A stretch of DNA of 16,953 bases, taken from MW101C3 sp943367595 (lineage in GTDB: Bacteria; Cyanobacteriota; Cyanobacteriia; PCC-6307; Cyanobiaceae). The notes below the pieces were generated by a model. That model saw nothing but the letters and a program-made list of their open reading frames with translations, was not told the DNA's origin and did not search any database. The stretch is from positions 1-16,953 of the forward strand of contig CALRJS020000051.1 of the NCBI GenBank assembly GCA_943367595.1, read 5' to 3'. The translations under genes were made by a program, and so were the position numbers. Positions 7,635-13,573 of this stretch are shown here, piece after piece (position 1 is the first letter of the stretch; the number at the start of each line of letters is the position of its first letter).

Positions 7635-7680
7635 GGTGGCTACCACGGCTGGAACTCGGCTCGCGGCGACAAGACCAGCT
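7635..7680. repeat. Operator-like sequence related to the vapBC leader at 1763-1800
   Basis: GGTGGCTACCACGGCTGGAA matches GGTAGCTACCATGGGTGGAA at 1763-1782 with three differences, and GCGACAA follows at the same offset in both. Here no vapB gene is attached, so it is probably a relic of a lost TA pair's control region. Confidence 0.4.
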
Positions 7681-7694
7681 GGGCAGCCCCCAAA

Positions 7695-7734
7695 GCCCTT
7701 GCCCGTGGGGCGACCATGAGGAAGCCTGCGCGAC
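7695..7734. repeat. 40-bp dispersed repeat, copy 2
   Basis: Same-orientation copy of 6671-6710, 36 of 40 positions identical. It lies about 1 kb downstream, on the other side of the antitoxin/doc pair, so the two copies flank that module. Confidence 0.6.
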
Positions 7735-7884
7735 ATACCCTTGCTGGCAACAGCTTTTGTTGGCTGGATTTGGGCGTGAACCGACAGGGCCGGGAGAACC
7801 TGGCTGAGCGGCTGGGGGAAGCTCCAGCCGCTCCGGTCCTGCAACCGGAGCTGACCCAAACAGTGGTGGCAACGCTGGCTGCCC

Positions 7885-8625
7885 TCAGGCGGCGGCCTGC
7901 GGCAGCTCCCCCTCCACAAGGAACAGCTCCCGGGGAAAGCGATGCACCGTCCCGTCGTCATGGCTCAGGAAGGACGCGTGATCGCCGTTGACCTCGCCGG
8001 TGATCTCCACCTGATCAAACGGCGTGGAGACCAGTGCCGCCGGCGTGAACACCCCCACCTGGACCAGCGACTCACTGGCGCGGGCGCTTAGGTACTCAAA
8101 CGCCTCAATTCCCTTCTCCCGCATCCAGGCCCCAAGGCGCTGGGTGGGCCCGTAGTGCAGCGGATCCCGCAGAGCGGCCTGAGCGGTGGCGTCAGCAAGA
8201 TCCTGCAGTTGCAGGCCCCGGCTGGTTTCAACCATCACCGAGAACAGGTTCTGCCGGCGTCGAATCGGTGCCTTGGGGGGTTCGCTGAATCCTTCCCAGA
8301 ACAGCAGCGCGTCGTACGCCCCCTCCACCAACGAACCGAGACGCGTGCGGGAGCCATAGAACATCCCCCGATGCTCCAGGCCCCCGAAGCGGGAGCCATG
8401 CCGCAGAGGCGGGTAGCGGAACGGGGTGGTGAGCAGCGGATGGCTCGCCGGCAGGGATGGAAGCGGAGGCTTGCTGCTTTCCACCAGGGACTCCAACCGC
8501 GCCAGCTGGTCGAGGTCATCCACCAGGGGGCCAAGCGAATCGATGCCCTGCTGTTGCACCAGCCGCAGCACCGTTCCCGCCAAGGGGACCTCCGCTGTGG
8601 CCTGCACGAAGGCGAGCAGATCCAT
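7885..8625 (-). CDS. RES-domain toxin (NAD+-degrading)
   Basis: A 246-aa RES-family protein. The name-giving residues are visible: R79 in HGSRFGG, E101 in SLVEGAYDAL and S180 in EYLSARA. Known RES toxins deplete NAD+ (phosphorolysis or hydrolysis) and are held by an Xre/ParS-type antitoxin, which is encoded just upstream here. It is longer than minimal RES proteins, with an N-terminal extension of about 60 residues and a C-terminal segment. The ATG at 8625 follows the antitoxin stop by five bases. The frame is intact, so this is one of the toxins that remains complete. Confidence 0.87.
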   Translation of the reverse strand: MDLLAFVQATAEVPLAGTVLRLVQQQGIDSLGPLVDDLDQLARLESLVESSKPPLPSLPASHPLLTTPFRYPPLRHGSRFGGLEHRGMFYGSRTRLGSLVEGAYDALLFWEGFSEPPKAPIRRRQNLFSVMVETSRGLQLQDLADATAQAALRDPLHYGPTQRLGAWMREKGIEAFEYLSARASESLVQVGVFTPAALVSTPFDQVEITGEVNGDHASFLSHDDGTVHRFPRELFLVEGELPQAAA

Positions 8626-8630
8626 CGCGG

Positions 8631-9017
8631 TCAGATTCGGGCGCGCACGGCATCGAGGTAGTGCACGATCTCCACCAGACCCTCGGTGCGCTGCACCTGT
8701 TCCGCCGGCACGCCGCCGGTGTGGCGGTTGGCGGTGTGAAACCAGTGGCGCATCTGCTCGCGGTCGTTGCCCACCAGCACCGCCAAGCTCCGGTAAAGAC
8801 GCACCATCAACAGGGCCAGTTCACCGGTCTTGGAGGCCGGGTCGATGCCCTTGCCACGGGCGAAAAGAGAACGGTCGCGACCCAGCACGCGCGCCAGTGC
8901 GGTGCGGCTCAGCTCCAGCTCATCAGAGGCCCGCAGCACCGCCTGGATCAGCAACTGGGCATCCGTGAGCGGAGCCGTTGAGGCCGCGAGCGGGGGCGAG
9001 CGATCAATAACGGCCAT
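8631..9017 (-). CDS. Xre/MbcA/ParS-family antitoxin (DUF2384)
   Basis: A 128-aa antitoxin of the RES module. The N-terminal half carries an Xre-like helix-turn-helix (SRTALARVLGRDRSLFARGK at about residues 37-56). The second half (LLMVRLYRSLAVLVGND, then HWFHTANRHTGGVPAEQV) matches the toxin-binding DUF2384 region. The ATG at 9017 is preceded in frame by a stop, so an earlier start is excluded. A 14-bp palindrome begins seven bases upstream and would be bound by the protein for autoregulation. Confidence 0.87.
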   Translation of the reverse strand: MAVIDRSPPLAASTAPLTDAQLLIQAVLRASDELELSRTALARVLGRDRSLFARGKGIDPASKTGELALLMVRLYRSLAVLVGNDREQMRHWFHTANRHTGGVPAEQVQRTEGLVEIVHYLDAVRARI

Positions 9018-9019
9018 TC

Positions 9020-9041
9020 ATTCGATGCATTTGCATCAAAT
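9020..9041. promoter_or_regulatory. Palindromic operator of the Xre/RES module
   Basis: GATGCA-TT-TGCATC (9024-9037) is a perfect inverted repeat that extends by ATT/AAT on the outer arms after one mismatch. It sits immediately upstream of the antitoxin start, over the expected ribosome-binding or promoter region. Confidence 0.6.
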
Positions 9042-9101
9042 CTAGAGGCATTGCGGGGAAAACAGCAGTGATGGCCGCGCTGTCTGCCGTGTCTAAAAGC
9101 G

Positions 9102-9120
9102 GTACGCGTTGACGTACGCG
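9102..9120. promoter_or_regulatory. Repeat operator upstream of the yefM-like gene
   Basis: GTACGCG occurs twice with a 12-base period (9102-9108 and 9114-9120). The same DNA forms an inverted repeat CGCGT/ACGCG (9105-9109, 9116-9120). It ends 17 bases before the antitoxin start and could be the site for autoregulation. A TTGACG element overlaps it. Confidence 0.45.
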
Positions 9121-9137
9121 ATAGCGGCAACGCTTCG

Positions 9138-9380
9138 ATGTCCAGCATTTCCGCCTCGGAAGCCCGCAGGCGGCTGTATTCCCTGATCGACGAGGTCGGC
9201 GAGTCCCACGAGCCGATGCAGATCAACGGCAAGCGGGGCAATGCCGTGCTGCTATCGGAGGCCGACTGGAACGCGATCCAGGAGACGCTCCATCTGGTTT
9301 CGATCCCAGGGATGCGTGAGTCGATCCTGGAAGGTCTGGCGACGCCGCCAGAGGGTCTCAGTGATCACCCGGGCTGGTGA
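9138..9380 (+). CDS. yefM: YefM/Phd-family antitoxin
   Basis: An 80-aa antitoxin starting MSSISASEARRRLYSLIDEV, the classic YefM N-terminus, followed by EPMQINGKRGNAVLLSEADW, which matches the conserved strand and turn of the family. The C-terminal IPGMRESILEGLATPPEG resembles the toxin-neutralising helix of YefM partners of YoeB. The stop overlaps the GTG start of the toxin frame (GTGA at 9377-9380). The antitoxin is complete, while the toxin downstream is broken. Confidence 0.9.
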   Translation: MSSISASEARRRLYSLIDEVGESHEPMQINGKRGNAVLLSEADWNAIQETLHLVSIPGMRESILEGLATPPEGLSDHPGW

Positions 9381-9576
9381 GCTGGAGCGTTCGCTTCACC
9401 AACCAGGCCCAGACGGACGCCCGCAAGCTCGCTGCCGCATCGCCAGCCCTGAAGGCCAAGGCCGTACAACTGCTGGAACTGCTGTCAGAGGATCCCTTTC
9501 GGCAGCCACTGACCTTTGAGGTGCTGCCTGGCGTCAGGTCGTCAAGGTGCTGAGGCTGTGGACCCACGACGAATGA
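9377..9576 (+). pseudogene. yoeB: YoeB/Txe-family toxin with an internal deletion
   Basis: The N-terminal half is clear: a GTG start, then SWSVRFTNQAQTDARKL and a LLELLSEDPFRQPLTFEVL segment as in YoeB/Txe mRNA interferases. The C-terminal signature VVKVLRLWTHDE ends at the TGA at 9574 but lies in another frame, and the central block that normally follows (the SRRIN...HRLVY region with the catalytic arginine) is missing. The original frame stops after 58 codons at 9551-9553. About 25-30 codons have been lost together with a frame change, so an active ribosome-dependent mRNase is not expected. Confidence 0.82.
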
Positions 9577-9620
9577 GGCTCATCGAGGGCAGCATCGCCA
9601 GAGGCCCCAGGTGGCGGGGA

Positions 9621-10019
9621 TCAAACCCAGTTCTCGATAAGCAGCCCATCCACCCGCTCAAACTCACGCAGGTTGTTGCTCACCAGGGTGAGCCCCTCGC
9701 TGCGGGCATGGGCGGCGATGTGCAGATCATTCACGCCGATCGGCGTACCGCGGCGTTCCAGGGCCGAGCGGATCTGGCCATAGTGCTGGGCCGCCTTGGG
9801 CGCATAGGTCAGCACCTCCAGACGACTGCAGAAGTCCTCCACAACGGCAAGAGAGCGCTGCGGATCGGAACTTTTCTCGGCACCGTGCAACAGCTCAGCC
9901 AGCGTGATCGACGACATTGCCATGCGACTGGCGTTGCGATTGAACCGGTCGAGCAACGACTCCGGCCGCCGTTTGATGACGTAGATGCAGATATTGGTAT
10001 CCAGCAGATAACGCAGCAT
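9621..10019 (-). CDS. vapC: VapC-family PIN-domain toxin
   Basis: A 132-aa PIN ribonuclease with D7 (YLLDTNICIYVI), E42 (TLAELLHG) and D98 (GVNDLHIAAHA), and the LVSNNLREF segment near the C-terminus. It is a paralogue of the toxins at 1102 and 11236; all three share the LDTN-I-IY opening and the GTPIG or ATPIG turn. ATG 10019 is chosen because the LLDTN motif starts five residues later. The antitoxin gene lies seven bases upstream. It is convergent with the broken yoeB. Confidence 0.93.
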   Translation of the reverse strand: MLRYLLDTNICIYVIKRRPESLLDRFNRNASRMAMSSITLAELLHGAEKSSDPQRSLAVVEDFCSRLEVLTYAPKAAQHYGQIRSALERRGTPIGVNDLHIAAHARSEGLTLVSNNLREFERVDGLLIENWV

Positions 10020-10026
10020 CGGCGAA

Positions 10027-10263
10027 TCAGAACGACTCGCGTTCGCCTTGCCCCTGAGAAGCCCGCTCTTCCAAGAAGTCGTCGGGCACGGTGGGGCCAC
10101 CATGGAAGAAGCTGTCCCAGCTGCGGCCGAGCGGAGCAATGATCCTTTCCTGGCCGCAGGCACGGACCTCGACCTCCGTGACGGAGTCGGGAAGCCGCAG
10201 ATGGGCGGGGATGCGCACCGCCTGGCTGCGGTTGCTCAGAAACAACTTGGTGACCACCCGCAT
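10027..10263 (-). CDS. vapB: VapB-family antitoxin (AbrB/SpoVT-type)
   Basis: A 78-aa antitoxin whose MRVVTKLFLSNRSQAVRIPA is the VapB DNA-binding motif. The rest (SVTEVEVRACGQERIIAPLG and SWDSFFHGGPTVPDDF) follows the usual strand-rich, then toxin-binding layout. ATG 10263 is preferred, with an AAGTGG about seven bases upstream; a second ATG seven codons earlier (10284) is possible. It is divergent from the exported protein gene at 10346, so the promoters share a short gap. Confidence 0.88.
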   Translation of the reverse strand: MRVVTKLFLSNRSQAVRIPAHLRLPDSVTEVEVRACGQERIIAPLGRSWDSFFHGGPTVPDDFLEERASQGQGERESF

Positions 10264-10345
10264 CGGAACCACTTGGATATACATGGAGTCTATCCCAGGA
10301 TGGCCTTGCTGCTGCCAGGATTCCTGGCAACGCCAGCGCGCCGTC

Positions 10346-10834
10346 ATGACCCTGCCCCAGCTGATGCCGCTGTTGGCGGCCGCGGCGATTGCGCCATGCC
10401 CCGCTCCGGTGAAAGCCCAGCTGGATGGTCTCTACCGCTGGCAGGTGGCGCGGCAGGATCTGCGCGGTCCGATCGAGCTCAAGAGCCAGCAAGGCCGCTT
10501 CACCCCTGGGCTGTACCAGAAGCTCCGGCGCGCCTATGGGCTTGATCCAGCCAGCGGCCGTTTCGTCGACTTCGATCTGTTCAGCGGCACCCAGGTTGGG
10601 ACCTTCGGCGCGAAGGTGCTGGGCTGCACCGCCGCCCCCGGCGGAGGGCTGGAAGCGCTGGTGGCGGTGCAGGCAGGCCTGCGCAACCGCCCCACGGAGG
10701 CGCCGCAGAAGTTGCGCTATCAGCTGGTGCGGGGCCCCGCCGGCAGCTGGAAGATTGCCGACATCGTCTACTCCCACCCGGCCGGGTTCCGCCTCTCCAG
10801 CTACCTCGCCGAGCTGCTGGCACCCCAGCGGTGA
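10346..10834 (+). CDS. Exported protein of unknown function
   Basis: A 162-aa protein with a signal-peptide-like start (MTLPQLMPLLAAAAIAP, probable cleavage after PVKA at residue 24). The mature part has the look of small secreted cyanobacterial proteins that resemble DUF3828 domains: GLYRWQVARQDLRGP, a LYQKLRRAYGLDP segment, and a strand-rich C-terminal half ending SWKIADIVYSHP. No catalytic motif is recognised. It is the only clearly non-TA gene inside the TA run, and no functional link to its neighbours is evident. The ATG was chosen because it begins the hydrophobic signal. Confidence 0.65.
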   Translation: MTLPQLMPLLAAAAIAPCPAPVKAQLDGLYRWQVARQDLRGPIELKSQQGRFTPGLYQKLRRAYGLDPASGRFVDFDLFSGTQVGTFGAKVLGCTAAPGGGLEALVAVQAGLRNRPTEAPQKLRYQLVRGPAGSWKIADIVYSHPAGFRLSSYLAELLAPQR

Positions 10835-10866
10835 AGGCTGCAGCGACGGTGTGGAGCCCATCGATC

Positions 10867-10932
10867 GCCGGCAAAGAGGGACGTCCGCAGCCGGCAAACA
10901 GGGACAGCCATTGCCGGCAAGCAGGGACAGCC
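10867..10932. repeat. Three tandem repeats of 23 bp
   Basis: Units GCCGGCAAAGAGGGACGTCC, GCCGGCAAACAGGGACAGCC and GCCGGCAAGCAGGGACAGCC start at 10867, 10890 and 10913. Each is 20 bases with a three-base spacer. They lie between the stop of the exported protein and the vapB at 10985. They might be iterated binding sites or an unstable minisatellite. Confidence 0.75.
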
Positions 10933-10947
10933 ACGGCCTTTCGATTA

Positions 10948-10965
10948 GGCTGTACCCACACAGCC
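10948..10965. promoter_or_regulatory. Inverted repeat upstream of vapBC
   Basis: GGCTGT (10948-10953) and ACAGCC (10960-10965) form a perfect inverted repeat around a six-base spacer, 19 bases before the vapB ATG. An overlapping TGTAC/GTACA pair (10951-10955, 10966-10970) adds further symmetry. It is a likely VapBC operator. Confidence 0.5.
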
Positions 10966-10984
10966 GTACACACTCCCGCAGCTT

Positions 10985-11239
10985 ATGGACGTGCTTCCCA
11001 GCCGGGTGTTCATGAACGGCAACAGCCAGGCCGTGCGCATCCCCGCCGAGTTCCGGCTCGCCACCGATCGGGTGCAGATCACCCGTAGCCCCAGCGGTGA
11101 TCTGATCATTCACCCCTGCCCGGCCCAGCGCGGCCAGGCCCTGCTCGACACCCTCGCTGGTTTCGAGCCCAGCTTCGTGGCCAGCCTGGAGGCGCAGCAG
11201 GCCAGTGCGAGCCCGGTGCAGGAACGGGAGAGCCTTTGA
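10985..11239 (+). CDS. vapB: VapB-family antitoxin (AbrB/SpoVT-type)
   Basis: An 84-aa antitoxin with VFMNGNSQAVRIPAEFRL as its AbrB-like DNA-binding motif, then DRVQITRSPSGDLIIHPCP, and a C-terminal LLDTLAGFEPSFVASLEAQQ that would bind the toxin. The FEP motif is shared with the antitoxin at 1500. The last bases overlap the TTG start of vapC. Upstream lie an inverted repeat and three tandem repeats, suggesting an elaborate control region. Confidence 0.9.
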   Translation: MDVLPSRVFMNGNSQAVRIPAEFRLATDRVQITRSPSGDLIIHPCPAQRGQALLDTLAGFEPSFVASLEAQQASASPVQERESL

Positions 11240-11649
11240 TCTACCTGCTCGACACCAACATCCTCATCTACCTGATCAAGAACCGGCCGCCCCAGGTGGC
11301 CGAGCGCATCGATCAGCTGGCCGACGACGACAGCCTGGCCATGTCGTTCGTCACCTGGGCCGAACTGCTGCGCGGGGCCCAGGGCAGCCAACGCCGCGAG
11401 GCCACGCTCCAGCAGCTCGATGCCCTGGCCAGACAAGTGCCGGTGCTCTACCCCGATGGCCCGGCCATCTGCCGTCACTACGCCGTGCAGGCCAGCGCCC
11501 TCAAGCGTCAGGCCACCCCCATCGGCGGCAACGACCTCTGGATGGCCGCCCATGCCCTGGCCCTCGGCGCCACGTTGGTGAGCCACAACGTGCGCGAATT
11601 CGCCCGCATCGAGGGGCTGTCCCTGGTGGATTGGGCCGCTCCTGCCTGA
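11236..11649 (+). CDS. vapC: VapC-family PIN-domain toxin, TTG start
   Basis: A 137-aa PIN ribonuclease with D6 (YLLDTNILIYLIK), E43 (TWAELLRGAQ) and D100 (GGNDLWMAAHALA), and the LVSHNVREF segment near the end. The only reasonable start is TTG 11236, which overlaps the vapB stop (TTGA); the PIN motif begins three residues later. A weak start codon coupled to the antitoxin would keep toxin synthesis low. It belongs to the same subfamily as the toxins at 1102 and 9621. Confidence 0.92.
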   Translation: MIYLLDTNILIYLIKNRPPQVAERIDQLADDDSLAMSFVTWAELLRGAQGSQRREATLQQLDALARQVPVLYPDGPAICRHYAVQASALKRQATPIGGNDLWMAAHALALGATLVSHNVREFARIEGLSLVDWAAPA

Positions 11650-11735
11650 TCCAGGCCGGGCCGGCGTCGTCAAGGACGGTGAACGGGGTTCCCCTCAGCG
11701 GCCCATCCCCAGCTCCTGGGCCTGAGCGGCCAATT

Positions 11736-11831
11736 CAGCGAGATCACCAGCGACCAGGACCCCATCAAGGCCGCCAACGGATGGTGCTGCCATCGGCAGG
11801 GCCCGCACCCTCAAAGTGGTGACCCGTCGCT
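11736..11831 (+). pseudogene. vapC: Decayed vapC relic related to the toxin at 6143
   Basis: The stretch GAGATCACCAGCGACCAGGA, followed by a match to CCCCGTCAAGGCC, corresponds to 6287-6319 of the PIN toxin gene. GGATGGTGCTGCCATCG and the following ARTLKVVTR-coding bases correspond to the later GATGGTGCGGCC and IARVHNLTVVTR regions (about 6377-6495). The parts between are deleted and no frame is open. It is therefore a strongly eroded copy of a FitB-type vapC, without an antitoxin. It lies directly before another TA pair. Confidence 0.65.
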
Positions 11832-11868
11832 TTAGCCCTTTAAAGTAGTCACAAAAGCAGTGCGGCCC

Positions 11869-12162
11869 ATGGCTGATGTAGTCGCAAAGCAGGTGTCGGT
11901 GCGGGATCTGAAGACCCATCTCTCCGTGTGGCTGGCCCGCGCCCAGGCCGGTGAGGTGGTGGAAGTCACCTCCTACCGCAGGCCCATTGCCCGCATCACC
12001 GGCCTCAGAACAGCTGAGCAGAGTGCGACCCATCGCCTGCAAGCGGCCATCGATGCCGGGATCGTGAGCTGGAGCGGCCAGAAGCCTGCGTTTCCCCCGC
12101 CGGTTCGGCTCAGCGGTGGTGGCAAGCTCGTGAGTGAGATCGTGCTGGACGACCGGGATTGA
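11869..12162 (+). CDS. Phd-family antitoxin paired with a PIN toxin
   Basis: A 97-aa protein starting MADVVAKQVSVRDLKTHLSV, then LARAQAGEVVEVTSYRRPIA, the conserved Phd/YefM N-terminal pattern. The C-terminal half is variable and ends in VSEIVLDDRD. ATG 11869 was chosen; an upstream GTG adds only three residues. Upstream, CTTTAAAG (11838-11845) followed by AGTAGTCAC is a plausible promoter/operator. The toxin GTG lies four bases after the stop. Confidence 0.87.
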   Translation: MADVVAKQVSVRDLKTHLSVWLARAQAGEVVEVTSYRRPIARITGLRTAEQSATHRLQAAIDAGIVSWSGQKPAFPPPVRLSGGGKLVSEIVLDDRD

Positions 12163-12166
12163 GCCG

Positions 12167-12592
12167 GTGATCCTGTTCTGCGACACCAGTGCGCTGATCA
12201 AGCTGCTGATCAGCGAACCTGGCTCCGATCAGATGCAGCACGCGATCACGGAGGCAGAGGTGATGGCGGTGTGCCGGATCACCTGGGCAGAGGTCATGGC
12301 GGGCATGGCCCGCCGGCAGCGCGAGGTCCCCGGCGACGCCGAGATGCTCGATCAGGGCCGCGCGCAACTGATCCAGAGCTGGCCGCACTGCGCGATCGTC
12401 GAGGTCAGCCAGAGCCTTGTCGAAACAGCCGGGCGGTTTGCTGATGCCTTCGCCTTGCGTGGCTACGACAGCGTGCAGCTGGCAGCAGCCCATGAACTGC
12501 ATCACAACAGTGAACAGCCGCTGACCTTCGCCTGCTTCGATCGCCGGCTCAAGCAGGCTGCAGCGCTGCTGCAGATGGAGGTTCTTGCCTGA
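12167..12592 (+). CDS. vapC: PIN-domain toxin (VapC family), GTG start
   Basis: A 141-aa PIN ribonuclease with D6 (ILFCDTSALIKLL), E42 (TWAEVMAGMAR), D101 (GYDSVQLAAAHE) and D125 (FACFDRRLKQAA), so all four acidic positions are present. The DTSALIK opening marks a different subfamily from the other four PIN genes in the window. GTG 12167 was selected because it starts directly before the motif and four bases after the antitoxin stop; the frame extends upstream inside the antitoxin gene without similarity. Confidence 0.9.
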   Translation: MILFCDTSALIKLLISEPGSDQMQHAITEAEVMAVCRITWAEVMAGMARRQREVPGDAEMLDQGRAQLIQSWPHCAIVEVSQSLVETAGRFADAFALRGYDSVQLAAAHELHHNSEQPLTFACFDRRLKQAAALLQMEVLA

Positions 12593-12628
12593 GCAGCGAC
12601 GCCTCCCACCCTCAGGAAACAGATCGGC

Positions 12629-13150
12629 TCAGGGGTGGACGTGACCGTGCTGGAGGTGAGCCGGCAGGGGCTGACCCTGATCGTCGAGCAGCACCACGCT
12701 TTCCTGCTCATTGGGGTCGGAGCGGGTGACGATGGCGATCGCCGGCTCAGTGGCGCTGAGGTTCACCGGTTGATGGGGAAGATCGGCGGGGATGAAGATG
12801 AAATCGCCGGCGCGGTTCACCACCCGCTGGCGCAGGCCGGCGCCATAGCGGGTTTCCACCGTTCCCTGCAGCAGGTAGATCGCCGTCTCGTAGTTGCGGT
12901 GGAGATGGGCGCGGGCCTTGGCACCGGGCGGGATCACGACGCGGTTGAGCGAGAGCGTGCGCGCCCCGCTGTTGGCACCCGAGATGCCCACGAAGCGCCC
13001 CAGACCCTGGCGGCTGTCCAGCTGCGTGTCCGGCCGCACCGTGATCACCCCACCGTCGCCAGGACGGCCGATCACCTCGTCGGTGCGAGCCGGCGACGCC
13101 TGCGCCAGCAGCCCCAGCCCACACACCAGAGCAAGTGCACGGCCACCCAT
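12629..13150 (-). CDS. Exported cupin-domain protein
   Basis: A 173-aa protein starting MGGRALALVCGLGLLAQA, a signal peptide with probable cleavage near ASPA. The cupin metal site is complete: motif 1 has H82, H84 and E88 (AHLHRNYETAIYLLQG) and motif 2 has H126 (GDFIFIPADLPHQPVN). The tail is His-rich (HLQHGHVHP). Single-domain exported cupins bind a metal and may be dioxygenases or sugar- or metal-binding proteins; the substrate cannot be told. ATG 13150 was chosen because the signal starts there, although the frame runs upstream. It is convergent with the PIN toxin gene. Confidence 0.85.
   Translation of the reverse strand: MGGRALALVCGLGLLAQASPARTDEVIGRPGDGGVITVRPDTQLDSRQGLGRFVGISGANSGARTLSLNRVVIPPGAKARAHLHRNYETAIYLLQGTVETRYGAGLRQRVVNRAGDFIFIPADLPHQPVNLSATEPAIAIVTRSDPNEQESVVLLDDQGQPLPAHLQHGHVHP
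12735..12742. repeat. HIP1-type octamer GCGATCGC
   Basis: Third copy of the cyanobacterial palindrome, inside the cupin gene. Confidence 0.5.
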
Positions 13151-13573
13151 CAGCACAGCCACCTCGGCAACCGCTCCACTCTGTTCCAGATCAGCCGCCG
13201 CTGGTTCGTTTGGTGTGGTTGACCGCGCAGCCAGCTCACCCGCTGATCCGATCCTGCAGGAGGGCTGACACCCCTCTGGCGGCAACGGGGCCGGCACGAA
13301 GGCGCGAACGGACTCCCCAGCGGTGCTGGTGATCTCTTAGCGACCCGTGTCGACGCGCCGCATGGGGCTTCCTCCGCGAACCTTGAACAAGCCTGCGGCT
13401 TATTCAAGGTTCAGGGGCTTTCCTTGAATAAGTGTGCATGGGGCGTCGCCTGCGCAGGACGGGCGGGCGCCAGACACGGCCATCCGAATCCGCCCGCTGT
13501 CGGTAGATCCAGAGCGGTTCACCACGGCCCGACGACGGGTGCCGCCCCTGTCCACCCTTTCAGCAGCAACCTC
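13151..13573. other. 423-base divergent spacer between cupin and arsC
   Basis: No gene is seen on either strand; the open frames are short and without domain similarity. It holds the alternative-hairpin structure at 13381-13432 and should carry the promoters of both neighbours, but no clear -35/-10 pair was found by eye. Confidence 0.4.
13381..13432. promoter_or_regulatory. Two mutually exclusive hairpins in the cupin/arsC spacer
   Basis: CCTTGAACAAG (13381-13391) and CTTATTCAAGG (13399-13409) form a long hairpin whose stem continues through GCC/GGC around a TGC loop, with one mismatch. A third segment CCTTGAATAAG (13422-13432) is a perfect complement of the middle one, so either the left or the right hairpin can form. 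The layout recalls a switch or attenuator, or an eroded small mobile element. Confidence 0.6.

Larger units (their letters stand above)
7397..7884. other. 488-base stretch with only relics and repeats
   Basis: No convincing gene is seen. It holds a vapBC-operator-like sequence at 7635-7644 and the second copy of the 40-bp repeat at 7695-7734. On the forward strand, 7757-7890 reads like the tail of a lost protein (LAERLGEAPAAPVLQPELTQ followed by VVATLAALRR). Long open frames on both strands here look like GC-rich background rather than coding sequence. Confidence 0.45.

Noticed and set aside
7383..7991. Rightward open frame of about 200 codons overlapping the RES gene end
   Set aside because: It starts at the end of the broken doc, crosses repeats and runs antisense into the RES gene; only a short tail-like segment resembles protein.
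10867..10932. Tandem repeats as a CRISPR array
   Set aside because: Spacers are only three bases long and there are just three units, which does not fit a CRISPR array.
9809..11113. Long leftward open frame of 434 codons across the exported protein gene and vapB
   Set aside because: It is antisense to two well-supported genes and to the tandem repeats; its composition is what the reverse frame of GC-rich genes produces.
12606..12638. CCACCC/GGGTGG hairpin between the convergent PIN toxin and cupin genes as a terminator
   Set aside because: Only six pairs around a long loop, no T-tract, and it overlaps the cupin stop codon.
13151..13407. Leftward open frame of 85 codons between cupin and arsC
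   Set aside because: It runs through the hairpin region and into the cupin signal peptide frame, has no domain similarity, and looks like GC-rich background.
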